Assembly (NCBI GenBank): GCA_050291245.1
Contig: JBNKJP010000069.1
Location: 75,213-139,212, forward strand
Reading direction: 5' to 3'
DNA: 64,000 bases
Origin: Thiodiazotropha sp050291245
Lineage (GTDB): Bacteria; Pseudomonadota; Gammaproteobacteria; Chromatiales; Chromatiaceae
This document shows positions 35,298 through 43,986 of this stretch, piece by piece. Positions within the stretch are counted from its first letter, which is position 1. Each line of letters opens with the position of its first letter. Made by a program: the position numbers and the translations under genes. The notes below the pieces were generated by a model. That model made no database searches. It was not told the DNA's origin and was given only the letters and a program-made list of their open reading frames with translations.

Positions 35298-36473
35298 ATG
35301 TATAAGATATTGACCCTGAATAACATTTCCGTGGCCGGATTGGATCGATTGCCCCGGGACCAATACGAAGTCGCCTCCGAGCTCAGTCACCCGGATGCCA
35401 TCCTGTTGCGCTCCTACAAGATGCATGACATGGCGGTACCCGAATCGGTCAGAGCGATCGGCCGGGCCGGGGCAGGGGTCAATAACATTCCGGTTCAGCA
35501 GATGACCGCCCAGGGCATACCGGTCTTCAATGCCCCTGGGGCGAATGCCAACGCAGTCAAGGAGCTGGTCCTGGCCGGCGCTTTGATGGCGGCCCGCAAT
35601 CTGGGGCAGGCCTGGCGTTTCGCTACCGCCCTCGAGGGGCAGGACGCGGAGATCTCCAAGCAGGTGGAGTCGGGCAAAAAGGATTTCGTCGGCTTTGAAC
35701 TGCCGGGACGTACCATGGGGGTCATCGGCCTGGGCGCCATCGGGGTCAAGGTGGCGAATGCCTGCCGGGCGCTGGGTATGAAGGTCATCGGCTACGATCC
35801 CACCATCACGGTGCAGAGCGCCTGGAAACTGGCCTCCGAGGTGGAGCAGGCACTCAGCGTGGACGATCTGCTGTCGAAGTCCGATTTCGTGACCTTTCAT
35901 GTTCCGCTGACCGATGCGACCCGTAATATGATCAATGCGGATCGTCTGAAGCTCATGAAACGCGGTTCCGTGCTGTTGAATTTCGCCCGTAACGGCATCA
36001 TCGATGACGATGCCGCGGTCGCGGCCCTGGACAGCGGCCATCTCTATGCCTATGTGTGCGATTTTCCAAGCAACCTGCTCAAAGAGCATCCCCGGGTGAT
36101 CACCCTGCCGCATCTGGGAGCATCCACCAAGGAGGCCGAGGACAACTGCGCCATCATGGTCGCCGAGCAGGTTCGAGACTATTTGGAGAACGGCAATATC
36201 CTCAATTCGGTGAATTTTCCCAGCATCAACCTGCCGAGAAACGGCGGCTTCCGGATTGCCGTGGTCAACAACAACGTGCCCAATATGGTGGGGCAGATTT
36301 CCACCGATCTGGCCGCCGAAGGTCTGAATATCCTGGATATGCTCAATAAGTCCCGGGACGATGTCGCGGTAACCCTGCTGGATGTGGATCGCCAGCCCAG
36401 TCAGTCGCTGCTCGATACCCTGGGATCCATCGATGGGGTTCTGTCGGTACGTACCCTGCCGGAAGGTGTCTGA
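35298..36473 (+). CDS. serA: D-3-phosphoglycerate dehydrogenase with C-terminal ACT domain
   Basis: 391 residues; first committed step of serine synthesis. NAD-binding motif GVIGLGAIG (141-149), substrate/catalytic Arg231 in NFARNGII, catalytic His272 in PHLGAST, then EAEDNC. An ACT domain (about 320-391, RIAVVNNNVPNMVGQISTDL) suggests serine feedback. Where other D-2-hydroxyacid dehydrogenases carry the DVFE catalytic Glu this protein has CDFP (Pro257), as I recall for a subgroup of SerA proteins with a shortened loop. It sits between serC and pheA, so serC-serA form a serine unit; serB is not present. Confidence 0.93.
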   Translation: MYKILTLNNISVAGLDRLPRDQYEVASELSHPDAILLRSYKMHDMAVPESVRAIGRAGAGVNNIPVQQMTAQGIPVFNAPGANANAVKELVLAGALMAARNLGQAWRFATALEGQDAEISKQVESGKKDFVGFELPGRTMGVIGLGAIGVKVANACRALGMKVIGYDPTITVQSAWKLASEVEQALSVDDLLSKSDFVTFHVPLTDATRNMINADRLKLMKRGSVLLNFARNGIIDDDAAVAALDSGHLYAYVCDFPSNLLKEHPRVITLPHLGASTKEAEDNCAIMVAEQVRDYLENGNILNSVNFPSINLPRNGGFRIAVVNNNVPNMVGQISTDLAAEGLNILDMLNKSRDDVAVTLLDVDRQPSQSLLDTLGSIDGVLSVRTLPEGV

Positions 36474-36530
36474 CCGAAATGCCCGTCCTTGGCTGGCATC
36501 CGGCTGTGACAAACGCTTCAGAGTCCGATC

Positions 36531-37616
36531 ATGAGTGATGATGACAAGCTGAAAGACATTCGCGACAACATCGACCGGATCGATGCACAGTTGCAGAGCC
36601 TGCTCAATGAGCGGGCCGCGGCGGCACAGGAGGTGGCGCGGATCAAACTGAAGGCCAACCCCGAGTCGGAATTCTATCGACCGGAACGGGAGGCCGAGGT
36701 GCTGCGGCGGGTAAAGGAACGTAATCAGGGTCCCTTGGATGGGGAGGAGATCGCCCGTCTGTTTCGCGAGATCATGTCCGCCTGCCTGGCCCTGGAGCAA
36801 CCGTTGAAAGTCGCCTTTCTCGGCCCGGATGGGACCTACACCCAGGCGGCGGCGCTGAAGCATTTCGGCCATTCGGTACTGACCCAGTCGATGAACTCAA
36901 TCGGCGATATCTTCCGTGACGTGGAGGCGGGCGCCTGCCATTACGGCGTGGTGCCGGTGGAGAACTCCACTGAGGGTGTCATCAGCCATACCCTGGACAG
37001 TTTCCTCAACTCCCCCTTGAAGATTTGTGGTGAAGTCTCCCTGCGTATCAATCACCAGTTGCTCAGCCCCATGGATCAGCTCGATCAGATCGAAAAAGTC
37101 TTTTCCCATGCCCAATCCCTGGCCCAGTGCCGGGGGTGGCTCGACCGCCATCTGCCCCATGCGGAGCGTGTCGCGGTGGGCAGCAATGCGGAGGCGGCCC
37201 GGTTGGCGGGCGAGACGCCGGGGAGTGCGGCCATTGCCGGGGAGGCGGCGGGGGAGATCTATCAACTCCATCGACTTGCCACCAATATCGAAGACGAACC
37301 GGGAAATACCACCCGGTTTCTGGTGATCGGCAAGCAGGATGTTCCCCCCAGCGGATCGGACAAGACCAGCCTGATGTTCTCCACCCACAATCAGTCGGGC
37401 GGTCTGCATGCCATGTTGACACCCTTTGCCGAACACGGCGTCAGCATGACCCGGATCGAGTCGCGACCCTCCCGGCGCGGTCGTTGGGACTATGTCTTCT
37501 TCGTCGATGTGGAAGGTCATCGTGAGGATTTCGAACTCTCCCAGGCGCTGGGTAAAATCGAGCGGGCGGCCACCCAGTTCAAGGTGCTCGGCTCCTATCC
37601 CAAAGCGGTGCTCTGA
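36531..37616 (+). CDS. pheA: Bifunctional chorismate mutase/prephenate dehydratase (P-protein)
   Basis: 361 residues catalysing chorismate to prephenate to phenylpyruvate for phenylalanine. An AroQ-type chorismate mutase spans about 5-90 (RDNIDRIDAQLQSLLNERAAAA, with the basic EFYRPEREAEVLRR stretch). The prephenate dehydratase domain (about 93-275) begins VAFLGPDGTYTQAA and has VPVENSTEGVI and a NTTRFLVIG end. The ACT regulatory domain (about 285-358) contains RIESRPSRRG, the usual Phe-binding ESRP motif. hisC starts immediately after the stop. Confidence 0.97.
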   Translation: MSDDDKLKDIRDNIDRIDAQLQSLLNERAAAAQEVARIKLKANPESEFYRPEREAEVLRRVKERNQGPLDGEEIARLFREIMSACLALEQPLKVAFLGPDGTYTQAAALKHFGHSVLTQSMNSIGDIFRDVEAGACHYGVVPVENSTEGVISHTLDSFLNSPLKICGEVSLRINHQLLSPMDQLDQIEKVFSHAQSLAQCRGWLDRHLPHAERVAVGSNAEAARLAGETPGSAAIAGEAAGEIYQLHRLATNIEDEPGNTTRFLVIGKQDVPPSGSDKTSLMFSTHNQSGGLHAMLTPFAEHGVSMTRIESRPSRRGRWDYVFFVDVEGHREDFELSQALGKIERAATQFKVLGSYPKAVL

Positions 37617-38729
37617 ATGAGTGACTCTGAGTTTCCCTTTCTTCAACATGCGATGCGGAGTATCCGGTCGTTGCAGCCCTATGTACCGGGTAAGCCCATC
37701 GAGGAGCTGGAACGGGAGCTGGGCATCAGCCACTCCATCAAACTGGCCTCCAACGAAAATCCCCTCGGGGTAAGTCCCAAGGTCACTCAGGCGCTGATGG
37801 ATGGCATGCGTGATGTCGCCCGCTATCCGGACGGCAGTGGCTATCGCCTGCGACACCGGTTGGCGGAAATGCATGGCCGGGGGGCGGATGCCATCACCCT
37901 GGGTAACGGCTCCAACGATGTACTGGACATGCTGGCCCGGGTATTTCTCGGTCCCGGGGACGAATCCCTGTTTTCCGAATACGCCTTTGCGGTCTATCCG
38001 CTGAGCAGTCAGGCGGTTGGGGCAAGTCTGGTCAGTGCTCCCGCGCGTGACTACGGACATGATCTGGATGCCCTGCAGGCTCGCATCACCCCGAACACCC
38101 GGGTGATCTGGATCGCCAACCCGAACAACCCCACCGGTACCTGGTTGGGCCGGGAGGCCTTGCACGGTTTTCTCGCCCGGGTTCCGGCGGATGTCATGGT
38201 GGTGATCGACGAAGCCTATTTCGAGTATGTCGACGAGGCCGACTACCCCGATGCCACTCAGTGGCTGGATGAGTTTCCCAATCTGGTGGTGACCCGGACC
38301 TTTTCCAAGGCCTATGGGTTGGCTGGCTTGCGGGTTGGATATGCCCTGTCACATCCGCTGGTCGCCGATCTGCTCAACCGGGTGCGTCAGCCCTTCAATG
38401 TGAATCTGTTGGCGCAAACTGCGGCACTTGCTGCACTGGATGATCCACAGTTTCTGGAACAATCCGTGGCCGTGAACCGGGCCGGCATGGCCCAGTTACG
38501 GGAAGGACTCGAGACCCAGGGAATCGACTATATCCCCTCAGTAGGCAATTTCCTGACCCTGAATCTGCACCGCAATGCCGCCGAGGTGGACCGGGCATTG
38601 CTGCAACAGGGGGTCATCACCCGGCCGATCGCCGGCTACGGGCTGCCGAATCATCTGCGGGTTACCATCGGTCTCGAACAGGAGAATGCCCGTTTTCTCG
38701 CCGCCCTGCGCGAGGTGCTCGGCCGATGA
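37617..38729 (+). CDS. hisC: Histidinol-phosphate/aromatic aminotransferase
   Basis: 370-residue class I/II PLP aminotransferase. Features are ASNENPLG, NGSNDVLDML, NPNNPTGT, DEAYFEYV, and the PLP-lysine motif FSKAYGLAGLRVGY. The context between pheA and tyrA matches Pseudomonas hisC2, so it may also transaminate phenylpyruvate and hydroxyphenylpyruvate in addition to imidazole-acetol phosphate. The ATG directly follows the pheA TGA, and its own TGA overlaps the tyrA start. Confidence 0.94.
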   Translation: MSDSEFPFLQHAMRSIRSLQPYVPGKPIEELERELGISHSIKLASNENPLGVSPKVTQALMDGMRDVARYPDGSGYRLRHRLAEMHGRGADAITLGNGSNDVLDMLARVFLGPGDESLFSEYAFAVYPLSSQAVGASLVSAPARDYGHDLDALQARITPNTRVIWIANPNNPTGTWLGREALHGFLARVPADVMVVIDEAYFEYVDEADYPDATQWLDEFPNLVVTRTFSKAYGLAGLRVGYALSHPLVADLLNRVRQPFNVNLLAQTAALAALDDPQFLEQSVAVNRAGMAQLREGLETQGIDYIPSVGNFLTLNLHRNAAEVDRALLQQGVITRPIAGYGLPNHLRVTIGLEQENARFLAALREVLGR

Positions 38730-39595
38730 TCGAGAAGCTCGCGGTGATCGGTGTCGGCCTGATCGGTGGTTCCCTGGCCATGGCGCTGCGGGAGGAGGGC
38801 TGGGTCCGGGAGGTGGTAGGCTGCGGACGCGGCGAGGCCAATCTGCGCAAGGCTCGGGAACTCGGTGTCATCGATCACTCTACCCATGATCCCGCAGAGG
38901 CGGTACGCGGTGCGGATATGGTGCTCCTGGCGGTTCCTCTGGGGGCCATGCGCGCTACCCTGGATGCGATTCGTGATCACCTTGCGCCAAACGCGGTTGT
39001 CACGGATGCGGGCAGCGTCAAGGGCAGTGTGATCCGGGATGCCCAGGCCGTGTTTGGCCGGGTTCCGGATTTTTTCGTTCCGGGGCATCCGATTGCCGGA
39101 ACCGAACGCAGTGGTGTGGAGGCGGCGTTCGCCACCCTCTACCGGAATCGCCGGGTGATCCTGACCCCCACCGATGAGACCCGGCCGGAGGCGTTGCATC
39201 GGGTCGAAGCCCTGTGGACACAGTGCGGGGCCGAAGTCACCTGCATGAGTGTCGAGCACCATGACCAAGTCCTCGCGGCCACCAGCCATCTTCCCCATAT
39301 GCTGGCCTACAGTCTGGTGGATACTCTCTCGAGGATGAAGGAGAACGATGAGATCTTCAACTACGCCGCAGGGGGGTTTCGCGACTTTACCCGGATCGCC
39401 TCGAGCAATCCGGTGATGTGGCGGGATATCTGTCTCGCCAATCAAGCGGCGTTGGGTGGCATGCTGACCCGTTTCGCGGATGAATTGCATGAATTAGCCC
39501 GACTATTGGAACAGGGCGACAGCGAAGGTTTGTTGAAATTGTTTTCCTCGGCCAAACAGGCCCGTGACCGTTACATCGATGGTATCAGTGAATAG
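38726..39595 (+). CDS. tyrA: Prephenate dehydrogenase
   Basis: 289 residues; NAD(P)-dependent oxidative decarboxylation of prephenate (or arogenate) towards tyrosine. The Rossmann motif GVGLIGGSLAMAL is at the N-terminus, followed by DAGSVKGSV and the substrate-binding GHPIAGTERSGVEAA. It starts in an ATGA overlap with hisC. In Pseudomonas tyrA and aroA are fused; here they are separate genes 50 bases apart. Confidence 0.95.
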   Translation: MIEKLAVIGVGLIGGSLAMALREEGWVREVVGCGRGEANLRKARELGVIDHSTHDPAEAVRGADMVLLAVPLGAMRATLDAIRDHLAPNAVVTDAGSVKGSVIRDAQAVFGRVPDFFVPGHPIAGTERSGVEAAFATLYRNRRVILTPTDETRPEALHRVEALWTQCGAEVTCMSVEHHDQVLAATSHLPHMLAYSLVDTLSRMKENDEIFNYAAGGFRDFTRIASSNPVMWRDICLANQAALGGMLTRFADELHELARLLEQGDSEGLLKLFSSAKQARDRYIDGISE

Positions 39596-39645
39596 GGATA
39601 ATTCTGAGTGTGTAACGGTAAAGAAAAATACAAGGAAAGATCAAA

Positions 39646-40974
39646 GTGTTACAGAAGAAAATGAAACGACATTATCACGTTCAGCCCGGAGGGAGACTCA
39701 GTGGCAGACTACGGGTGCCAGGGGATAAATCGATTTCCCATCGCGCCATCATGCTCGGCTCCCTGGCCCAGGGCGAGACCCTTGTAAACGGTTTTCTCGA
39801 GGGCGAGGACAGCCTCGCCACCCTGAATGCCTTCCGCCACATGGGTGTGTCCATCGAAGGTCCAGACGCCGGACAGGTGCGGATTCAGGGGGTGGGCATG
39901 CACGGTTTGCGCGCACCCGAAGGTCCTCTGGATCTGGGTAATTCCGGCACCTCGATGCGCCTGCTCAGCGGCTTGTTGGCCGGCGCCGGTTTATCCGTCA
40001 GCCTGGGCGGCGATGCCTCACTCTCCTCCCGGCCCATGGGGCGGGTGATCGATCCGCTGACCCGGATGGGCGCGGTGATCGATGCCCGGGAAGGTGGCCG
40101 GGCGCCCCTGACGATTGCTCCGGGACACCCGCTGCAGGGCATTCAATATACCCTGCCGATGGCCAGCGCCCAGGTGAAATCCGCGATCCTGCTGGCCGGT
40201 CTCTATGCGCAAGGCCAGACCTGTGTGACCGAACCGGCGCCCACCCGGGATCATACCGAACGGATGCTGCAGGGGTTTGGATACGAAGTGCGGCGCCAGG
40301 GCGACACCATCTGCCTCAAAGGCGGCGGGTCGCTTCAGGGGGGTATCATCGATGTGCCGGCGGACATCTCATCGGCGACCTTTTTTCTTGTGGGTGCCTG
40401 TATCGCGGAGGGGTCCGAGCTGTTGCTGGAACATGTGGGTATCAATCCCACCCGGGACGGGGTGATCACTATCCTCAAACTCATGGGAGCGGATATCAAT
40501 CTCTTGAATCAACGGGTCGTGGGTGGAGAGCCGGTGGCCGATATCCAGGTCCGTGCGAGCCGTCTGCACGGTATCGACATACCCGAAGAACTGGTTCCCC
40601 TGGCGATTGACGAGTTTCCGGCCCTGTTCGTCGCGGCGGCCTGTGCCGAAGGCGAAACCCGGCTGCGCGGGGCGGAGGAGCTTCGAGTCAAGGAGAGCGA
40701 CCGGATCCAGGTCATGGCGGATGGCCTGATTGCCTTGGGTGTCGAGGCCGAACCCACCCAGGACGGTATCCGTATCGCCGGTGGCGAAATCGGCACAGGA
40801 GCGGTCGAGAGTCACGGCGATCACCGCATTGCCATGTCGTTTGCCATGGCCGCCCTAAGAGCCAACGGACCGATCGACATCGCCGAGGTGGCTAATGTGA
40901 ACACCTCATTTCCCGGTTTCGTTACCCTTGCCTCTGAGGCAGGTCTGGATATTCAGGAGGTTACGGACAGATGA
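39646..40974 (+). CDS. aroA: 5-enolpyruvylshikimate-3-phosphate synthase
   Basis: 442 residues from GTG 39646 (AAGGA nine bases upstream); ATG 39661 is an alternative giving five residues less. AroA joins shikimate-3-phosphate and phosphoenolpyruvate. Signatures: VPGDKSISHRA, LDLGNSGTSMRLL, the class-typical DEFPALFVAAA with ELRVKESDRI, and SHGDHRIAMSFA. The NSGTSMR and GDKSISHR forms resemble class II-type enzymes more than E. coli AroA. The stop overlaps the cmk start. Confidence 0.96.
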   Translation: MLQKKMKRHYHVQPGGRLSGRLRVPGDKSISHRAIMLGSLAQGETLVNGFLEGEDSLATLNAFRHMGVSIEGPDAGQVRIQGVGMHGLRAPEGPLDLGNSGTSMRLLSGLLAGAGLSVSLGGDASLSSRPMGRVIDPLTRMGAVIDAREGGRAPLTIAPGHPLQGIQYTLPMASAQVKSAILLAGLYAQGQTCVTEPAPTRDHTERMLQGFGYEVRRQGDTICLKGGGSLQGGIIDVPADISSATFFLVGACIAEGSELLLEHVGINPTRDGVITILKLMGADINLLNQRVVGGEPVADIQVRASRLHGIDIPEELVPLAIDEFPALFVAAACAEGETRLRGAEELRVKESDRIQVMADGLIALGVEAEPTQDGIRIAGGEIGTGAVESHGDHRIAMSFAMAALRANGPIDIAEVANVNTSFPGFVTLASEAGLDIQEVTDR

Positions 40975-41645
40975 GCCCGGTTCCCGTGATCACCATCGAC
41001 GGCCCCTCCGGGTCGGGTAAAGGCACCCTGGCGGAGCGGGTGGCGGAAACCCTGGGATGGCGGCTCCTGGACAGCGGCGCGATCTACCGGGTGCTGGGGC
41101 ACGCCGTATATCTTGAGGGGATTAAGCTGGAAAATGTAGACAAAATCGTCGAAACAGCGCTGAATCTTCCCGTGGTGTTCGAGCATGGCAAGGTTTTTCT
41201 GGACGGTGAGGACGTGAGTCTCGATATCCGCACGGAAACTGCGGGAAATCGTGCCTCCCAGGTGGCCGCCATTCCCCGGGTGCGCGAGGCGTTGCTGGCC
41301 TGGCAGCGGGACTATGCCCAGTCGCCGGGACTCGTGGCGGATGGACGGGATATGGGAACCGTGGTTTTTCCCCACGCGGCAGTCAAGATTTATTTAACGG
41401 CAAGTGTGAAGGAACGCGCCTTGAGGCGCTATAAACAGTTGAAAGAAAAGGGGTTGAGTGTTAATCTCGCCGATCTTACCGAAGAGATAAAGATGCGTGA
41501 TGAGCGTGACAGTAATCGCGTCGCCGCACCCCTTGCGGCTGCGGAGTCTGCGATGCGGTTGGATTCGACTGAAATCGATGCCGAAGAGGTCTACCGGCGG
41601 GTGATGGAGAAGATCCGTTCCTCATTCCCGGAACTGCCGCACTGA
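40971..41645 (+). CDS. cmk: Cytidylate kinase
   Basis: 224-residue P-loop kinase phosphorylating CMP/dCMP. It opens with ITIDGPSGSGKGTLA; it also has DSGAIYR, GRDMGTVVFPHAAVKIYL, and the lid-region KMRDERDSNR. It begins in an ATGA overlap with aroA. A terminator-like hairpin separates it from rpsA, its usual partner. Confidence 0.97.
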   Translation: MSPVPVITIDGPSGSGKGTLAERVAETLGWRLLDSGAIYRVLGHAVYLEGIKLENVDKIVETALNLPVVFEHGKVFLDGEDVSLDIRTETAGNRASQVAAIPRVREALLAWQRDYAQSPGLVADGRDMGTVVFPHAAVKIYLTASVKERALRRYKQLKEKGLSVNLADLTEEIKMRDERDSNRVAAPLAAAESAMRLDSTEIDAEEVYRRVMEKIRSSFPELPH

Positions 41646-41681
41646 AGCAGCTTTTCACTCCAGGTAAGATGACGACAGGCG

Positions 41682-41705
41682 GCCGGGACTTTCCCGGCTT
41701 TGTTT
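41682..41705 (+). terminator. Terminator or attenuator hairpin between cmk and rpsA
   Basis: GCCGGGA-CTT-TCCCGGC followed by TTTGTTTTT is a textbook intrinsic terminator. Because rpsA follows on the same strand, it probably separates amino acid gene transcription from the ribosomal protein gene, which must then have its own promoter in 41700-41787. Confidence 0.8.
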
Positions 41706-41787
41706 TTAACCCTTATACAACCTGGTGGCGCAATCCCATTCGATCTGTTCCACCTGTGCAACCAAGTGTTGCAGGAAATCCATCCCC

Positions 41788-43464
41788 ATGAGCGAAAGTT
41801 TTGCAGAATTATTTGAAGAGAGCCTCTCTAACACCCAGCTTCGCAATGGCGCGATCATCATTGGCACTGTCCTGGATATCACGTCTGAAGCCGTTATTGT
41901 CAATGCGGGCCTGAAATCCGAAGGCGTCATTCCACGCTCACAGTTCCTTAACCACGACGGAGAAATCGAGGTTGAGGTCGGTGATCAGGTGGAAGTCGCG
42001 CTGGATGCCGTCGAAGACGGTTTTGGCGCCACCCGGCTCTCTCGTGAAAAGGCCAAGCGTGACCAGGCCTGGAAGGTGCTGGAGAAGGCACACGAAGCCG
42101 AAGAGACTGTGATTGGTCGTATCAACGGCAAGGTCAAAGGCGGTTTCACCGTCGAACTCAATGATATCCGCGCCTTCCTGCCCGGTTCCCTGGTGGATGT
42201 GCGTCCGGTACGCGACACCGCTTATCTGGAAGGCAAGGATCTCGAATTCAAGGTGATCAAACTCGATCGCCGGCGCAACAATGTGGTGGTTTCCCGCCGT
42301 GCCGTGGTTGAGCAGGAGTACAGCGAAGAGCGCGAAAAGCTGCTGGAAAACCTGCAGGAAGGCCAAGAGGTCGCGGGTGTGGTCAAGAACCTCACCGACT
42401 ACGGTGCGTTCGTCGACCTGGGCGGCATCGATGGCCTGCTGCACATCACCGACATGGCCTGGAAGCGCGTTAAGCATCCTTCCGAAGTGGTTGAGATTGG
42501 CGATGAGATTCAGGTCAAGATCCTCAAATTCGATCGTGAACGCAACCGCGTGTCACTCGGTCTGAAACAGATGGGTGATGATCCGTGGGTCGCGCTGGCC
42601 CGTCGCTATCCGGAAGGCACGCGTCTGTTCGGCAAAGTGACCAATATTGCCGACTACGGTTGTTTCGTGGAGATCGAAGAGGGTGTCGAAGGTCTGGTTC
42701 ACGTATCCGAAATGGATTGGACCAACAAAAACGTTCACCCCTCCAAAGTGGTTTCCCTGGGTGATGAGGTTGAGGTCATGGTGCTCGATATCGATGAGGA
42801 GCGTCGTCGCGTTTCCCTGGGTATCAAGCAGTGCAAAGCCAATCCCTGGGAAGAGTTCTCCACGACTCACAAGAAGGGCGATCACGTCAGTGGCAACATC
42901 AAGTCGATCACCGACTTCGGTATCTTCATTGGCCTGGACGGTGGTATCGACGGTCTGATTCACCTCTCTGACATCTCCTGGGATGACGAGGGTGAAGAGG
43001 CGATTCGTAACTTCAAGAAGGGTGACGAAGTCGAGACCGTGGTACTGTCCGTTGATCCCGAGCGTGAGCGCATCTCCCTGGGTATCAAACAGCTGGCTCA
43101 GGATCCGTTCTCCTTGTTCGTCGCGGCCAACGAGAAAGGCAGCTTCGTGACCGGTACGGTTGCCGAGGTGGATGCCAAGGGTGCGGTTGTGGCCCTGGCC
43201 GATGGTGTGGAGGGTTATCTGCGTGCTTCCGAGTTGTCCCGTGACCGGGTCGAAGATGCCCGCAGTATGCTCAAGGAAGGTGATGAGGTCGAAGCCAAGT
43301 TCGTCGGCGTCGATCGCAAGAACCGCACCATATCTCTGTCGATCAAAGCCAAGGATGCGGATGAGGAAGCCGCTGCCATCAAGGGATATGCCCGGGATGC
43401 CGCCACCAGCGCGCCGACCCTGGGTGATCTGTTGAAGGAACAGATGGATAATCAAGGCGACTGA
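41788..43464 (+). CDS. rpsA: 30S ribosomal protein S1
   Basis: 558 residues from ATG 41788 (AGGA upstream; the open frame to 41725 is not used), close to E. coli S1 (557). Six S1/OB repeats follow one another; repeats 3-6 show the RNA-binding GxxVxGxVxxIxDYGxFV pattern, e.g. DYGAFVDLGGIDGLLHITDM, DYGCFVEIEEGVEGLVHVSEM and DFGIFIGLDGGIDGLIHLSDI. S1 unfolds and docks mRNA at the 30S platform and typically represses its own translation. Confidence 0.98.
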   Translation: MSESFAELFEESLSNTQLRNGAIIIGTVLDITSEAVIVNAGLKSEGVIPRSQFLNHDGEIEVEVGDQVEVALDAVEDGFGATRLSREKAKRDQAWKVLEKAHEAEETVIGRINGKVKGGFTVELNDIRAFLPGSLVDVRPVRDTAYLEGKDLEFKVIKLDRRRNNVVVSRRAVVEQEYSEEREKLLENLQEGQEVAGVVKNLTDYGAFVDLGGIDGLLHITDMAWKRVKHPSEVVEIGDEIQVKILKFDRERNRVSLGLKQMGDDPWVALARRYPEGTRLFGKVTNIADYGCFVEIEEGVEGLVHVSEMDWTNKNVHPSKVVSLGDEVEVMVLDIDEERRRVSLGIKQCKANPWEEFSTTHKKGDHVSGNIKSITDFGIFIGLDGGIDGLIHLSDISWDDEGEEAIRNFKKGDEVETVVLSVDPERERISLGIKQLAQDPFSLFVAANEKGSFVTGTVAEVDAKGAVVALADGVEGYLRASELSRDRVEDARSMLKEGDEVEAKFVGVDRKNRTISLSIKAKDADEEAAAIKGYARDAATSAPTLGDLLKEQMDNQGD

Positions 43465-43538
43465 TGTTCGGAGACAGAGTCACGCTCAAGTGACTCGATA
43501 TCGGAGTGAGAGGCTGCACGACTCGTGTAGCCTCTGTT

Positions 43539-43573
43539 AAACGCACAGACAGTCCTCGACTGTCCGTGCGTTT
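43539..43573 (+). terminator. Long hairpin between rpsA and ihfB
   Basis: AAACGCAC-a-GACAGTC-CTC-GACTGTC-c-GTGCGTTT forms a 15-bp stem with one internal mismatch. A smaller stem (GAGGCTGCACGA-CTC-[T]CGTGTAGCCTC, about 43509-43534) precedes it. Probable rpsA terminator or processing structure upstream of ihfB. Confidence 0.6.
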
Positions 43574-43637
43574 ATCAAGGGAACTGACAGATCAGACAGC
43601 CGAGACAGACAAACGGCGAATTGGAGCGCTGACAAGA

Positions 43638-43967
43638 ATGACAAAATCCGAATTGATTGAGATTATTGCCAAGGAGCAGAGCCATCTTGCCTATCGCGAT
43701 GTGGAACTGGCCGTCAAGTGTATGATTGAACATATGAGTCAATCGCTGGCTTCCGGTGAACGGATTGAAATTCGTGGTTTCGGCAGCTTTTCCCTGCACT
43801 ACCGTCCACCCAGGATGGGGCGTAATCCCAAGACGGGTAAAACGGTCGCCTTGTCCGGGAAATACGTGCCGCATTTTAAACCCGGAAAGGAGTTGAGGGA
43901 TCGGGTCAATATGGGTTTTGACGAGCTTCCGGAAGAGGTTCAGGAAGCAGCCACCGACGAGGTTTGA
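43638..43967 (+). CDS. ihfB: Integration host factor subunit beta
   Basis: 109 residues from ATG 43638, where the family begins (MTKSELIEIIA); the frame is open to 43506. A DNA-bending HU/IHF fold with the beta-arm RPPRMGRNPKTGKTV and EIRGFGSFSLHYR; the C-terminus is about 15 residues longer than in E. coli and acidic. It follows rpsA, as in E. coli and Pseudomonas. Confidence 0.97.
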   Translation: MTKSELIEIIAKEQSHLAYRDVELAVKCMIEHMSQSLASGERIEIRGFGSFSLHYRPPRMGRNPKTGKTVALSGKYVPHFKPGKELRDRVNMGFDELPEEVQEAATDEV

Positions 43968-43986
43968 AGGTCGGCAGGGATCTGTC

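Noticed and set aside
35214..36872. 552-codon minus-strand frame
   Set aside because: Shadow of serA and pheA; low-complexity composition and no ribosome site.
36897..38165. 422-codon minus-strand frame
   Set aside because: Antisense to pheA and hisC, both unmistakable.
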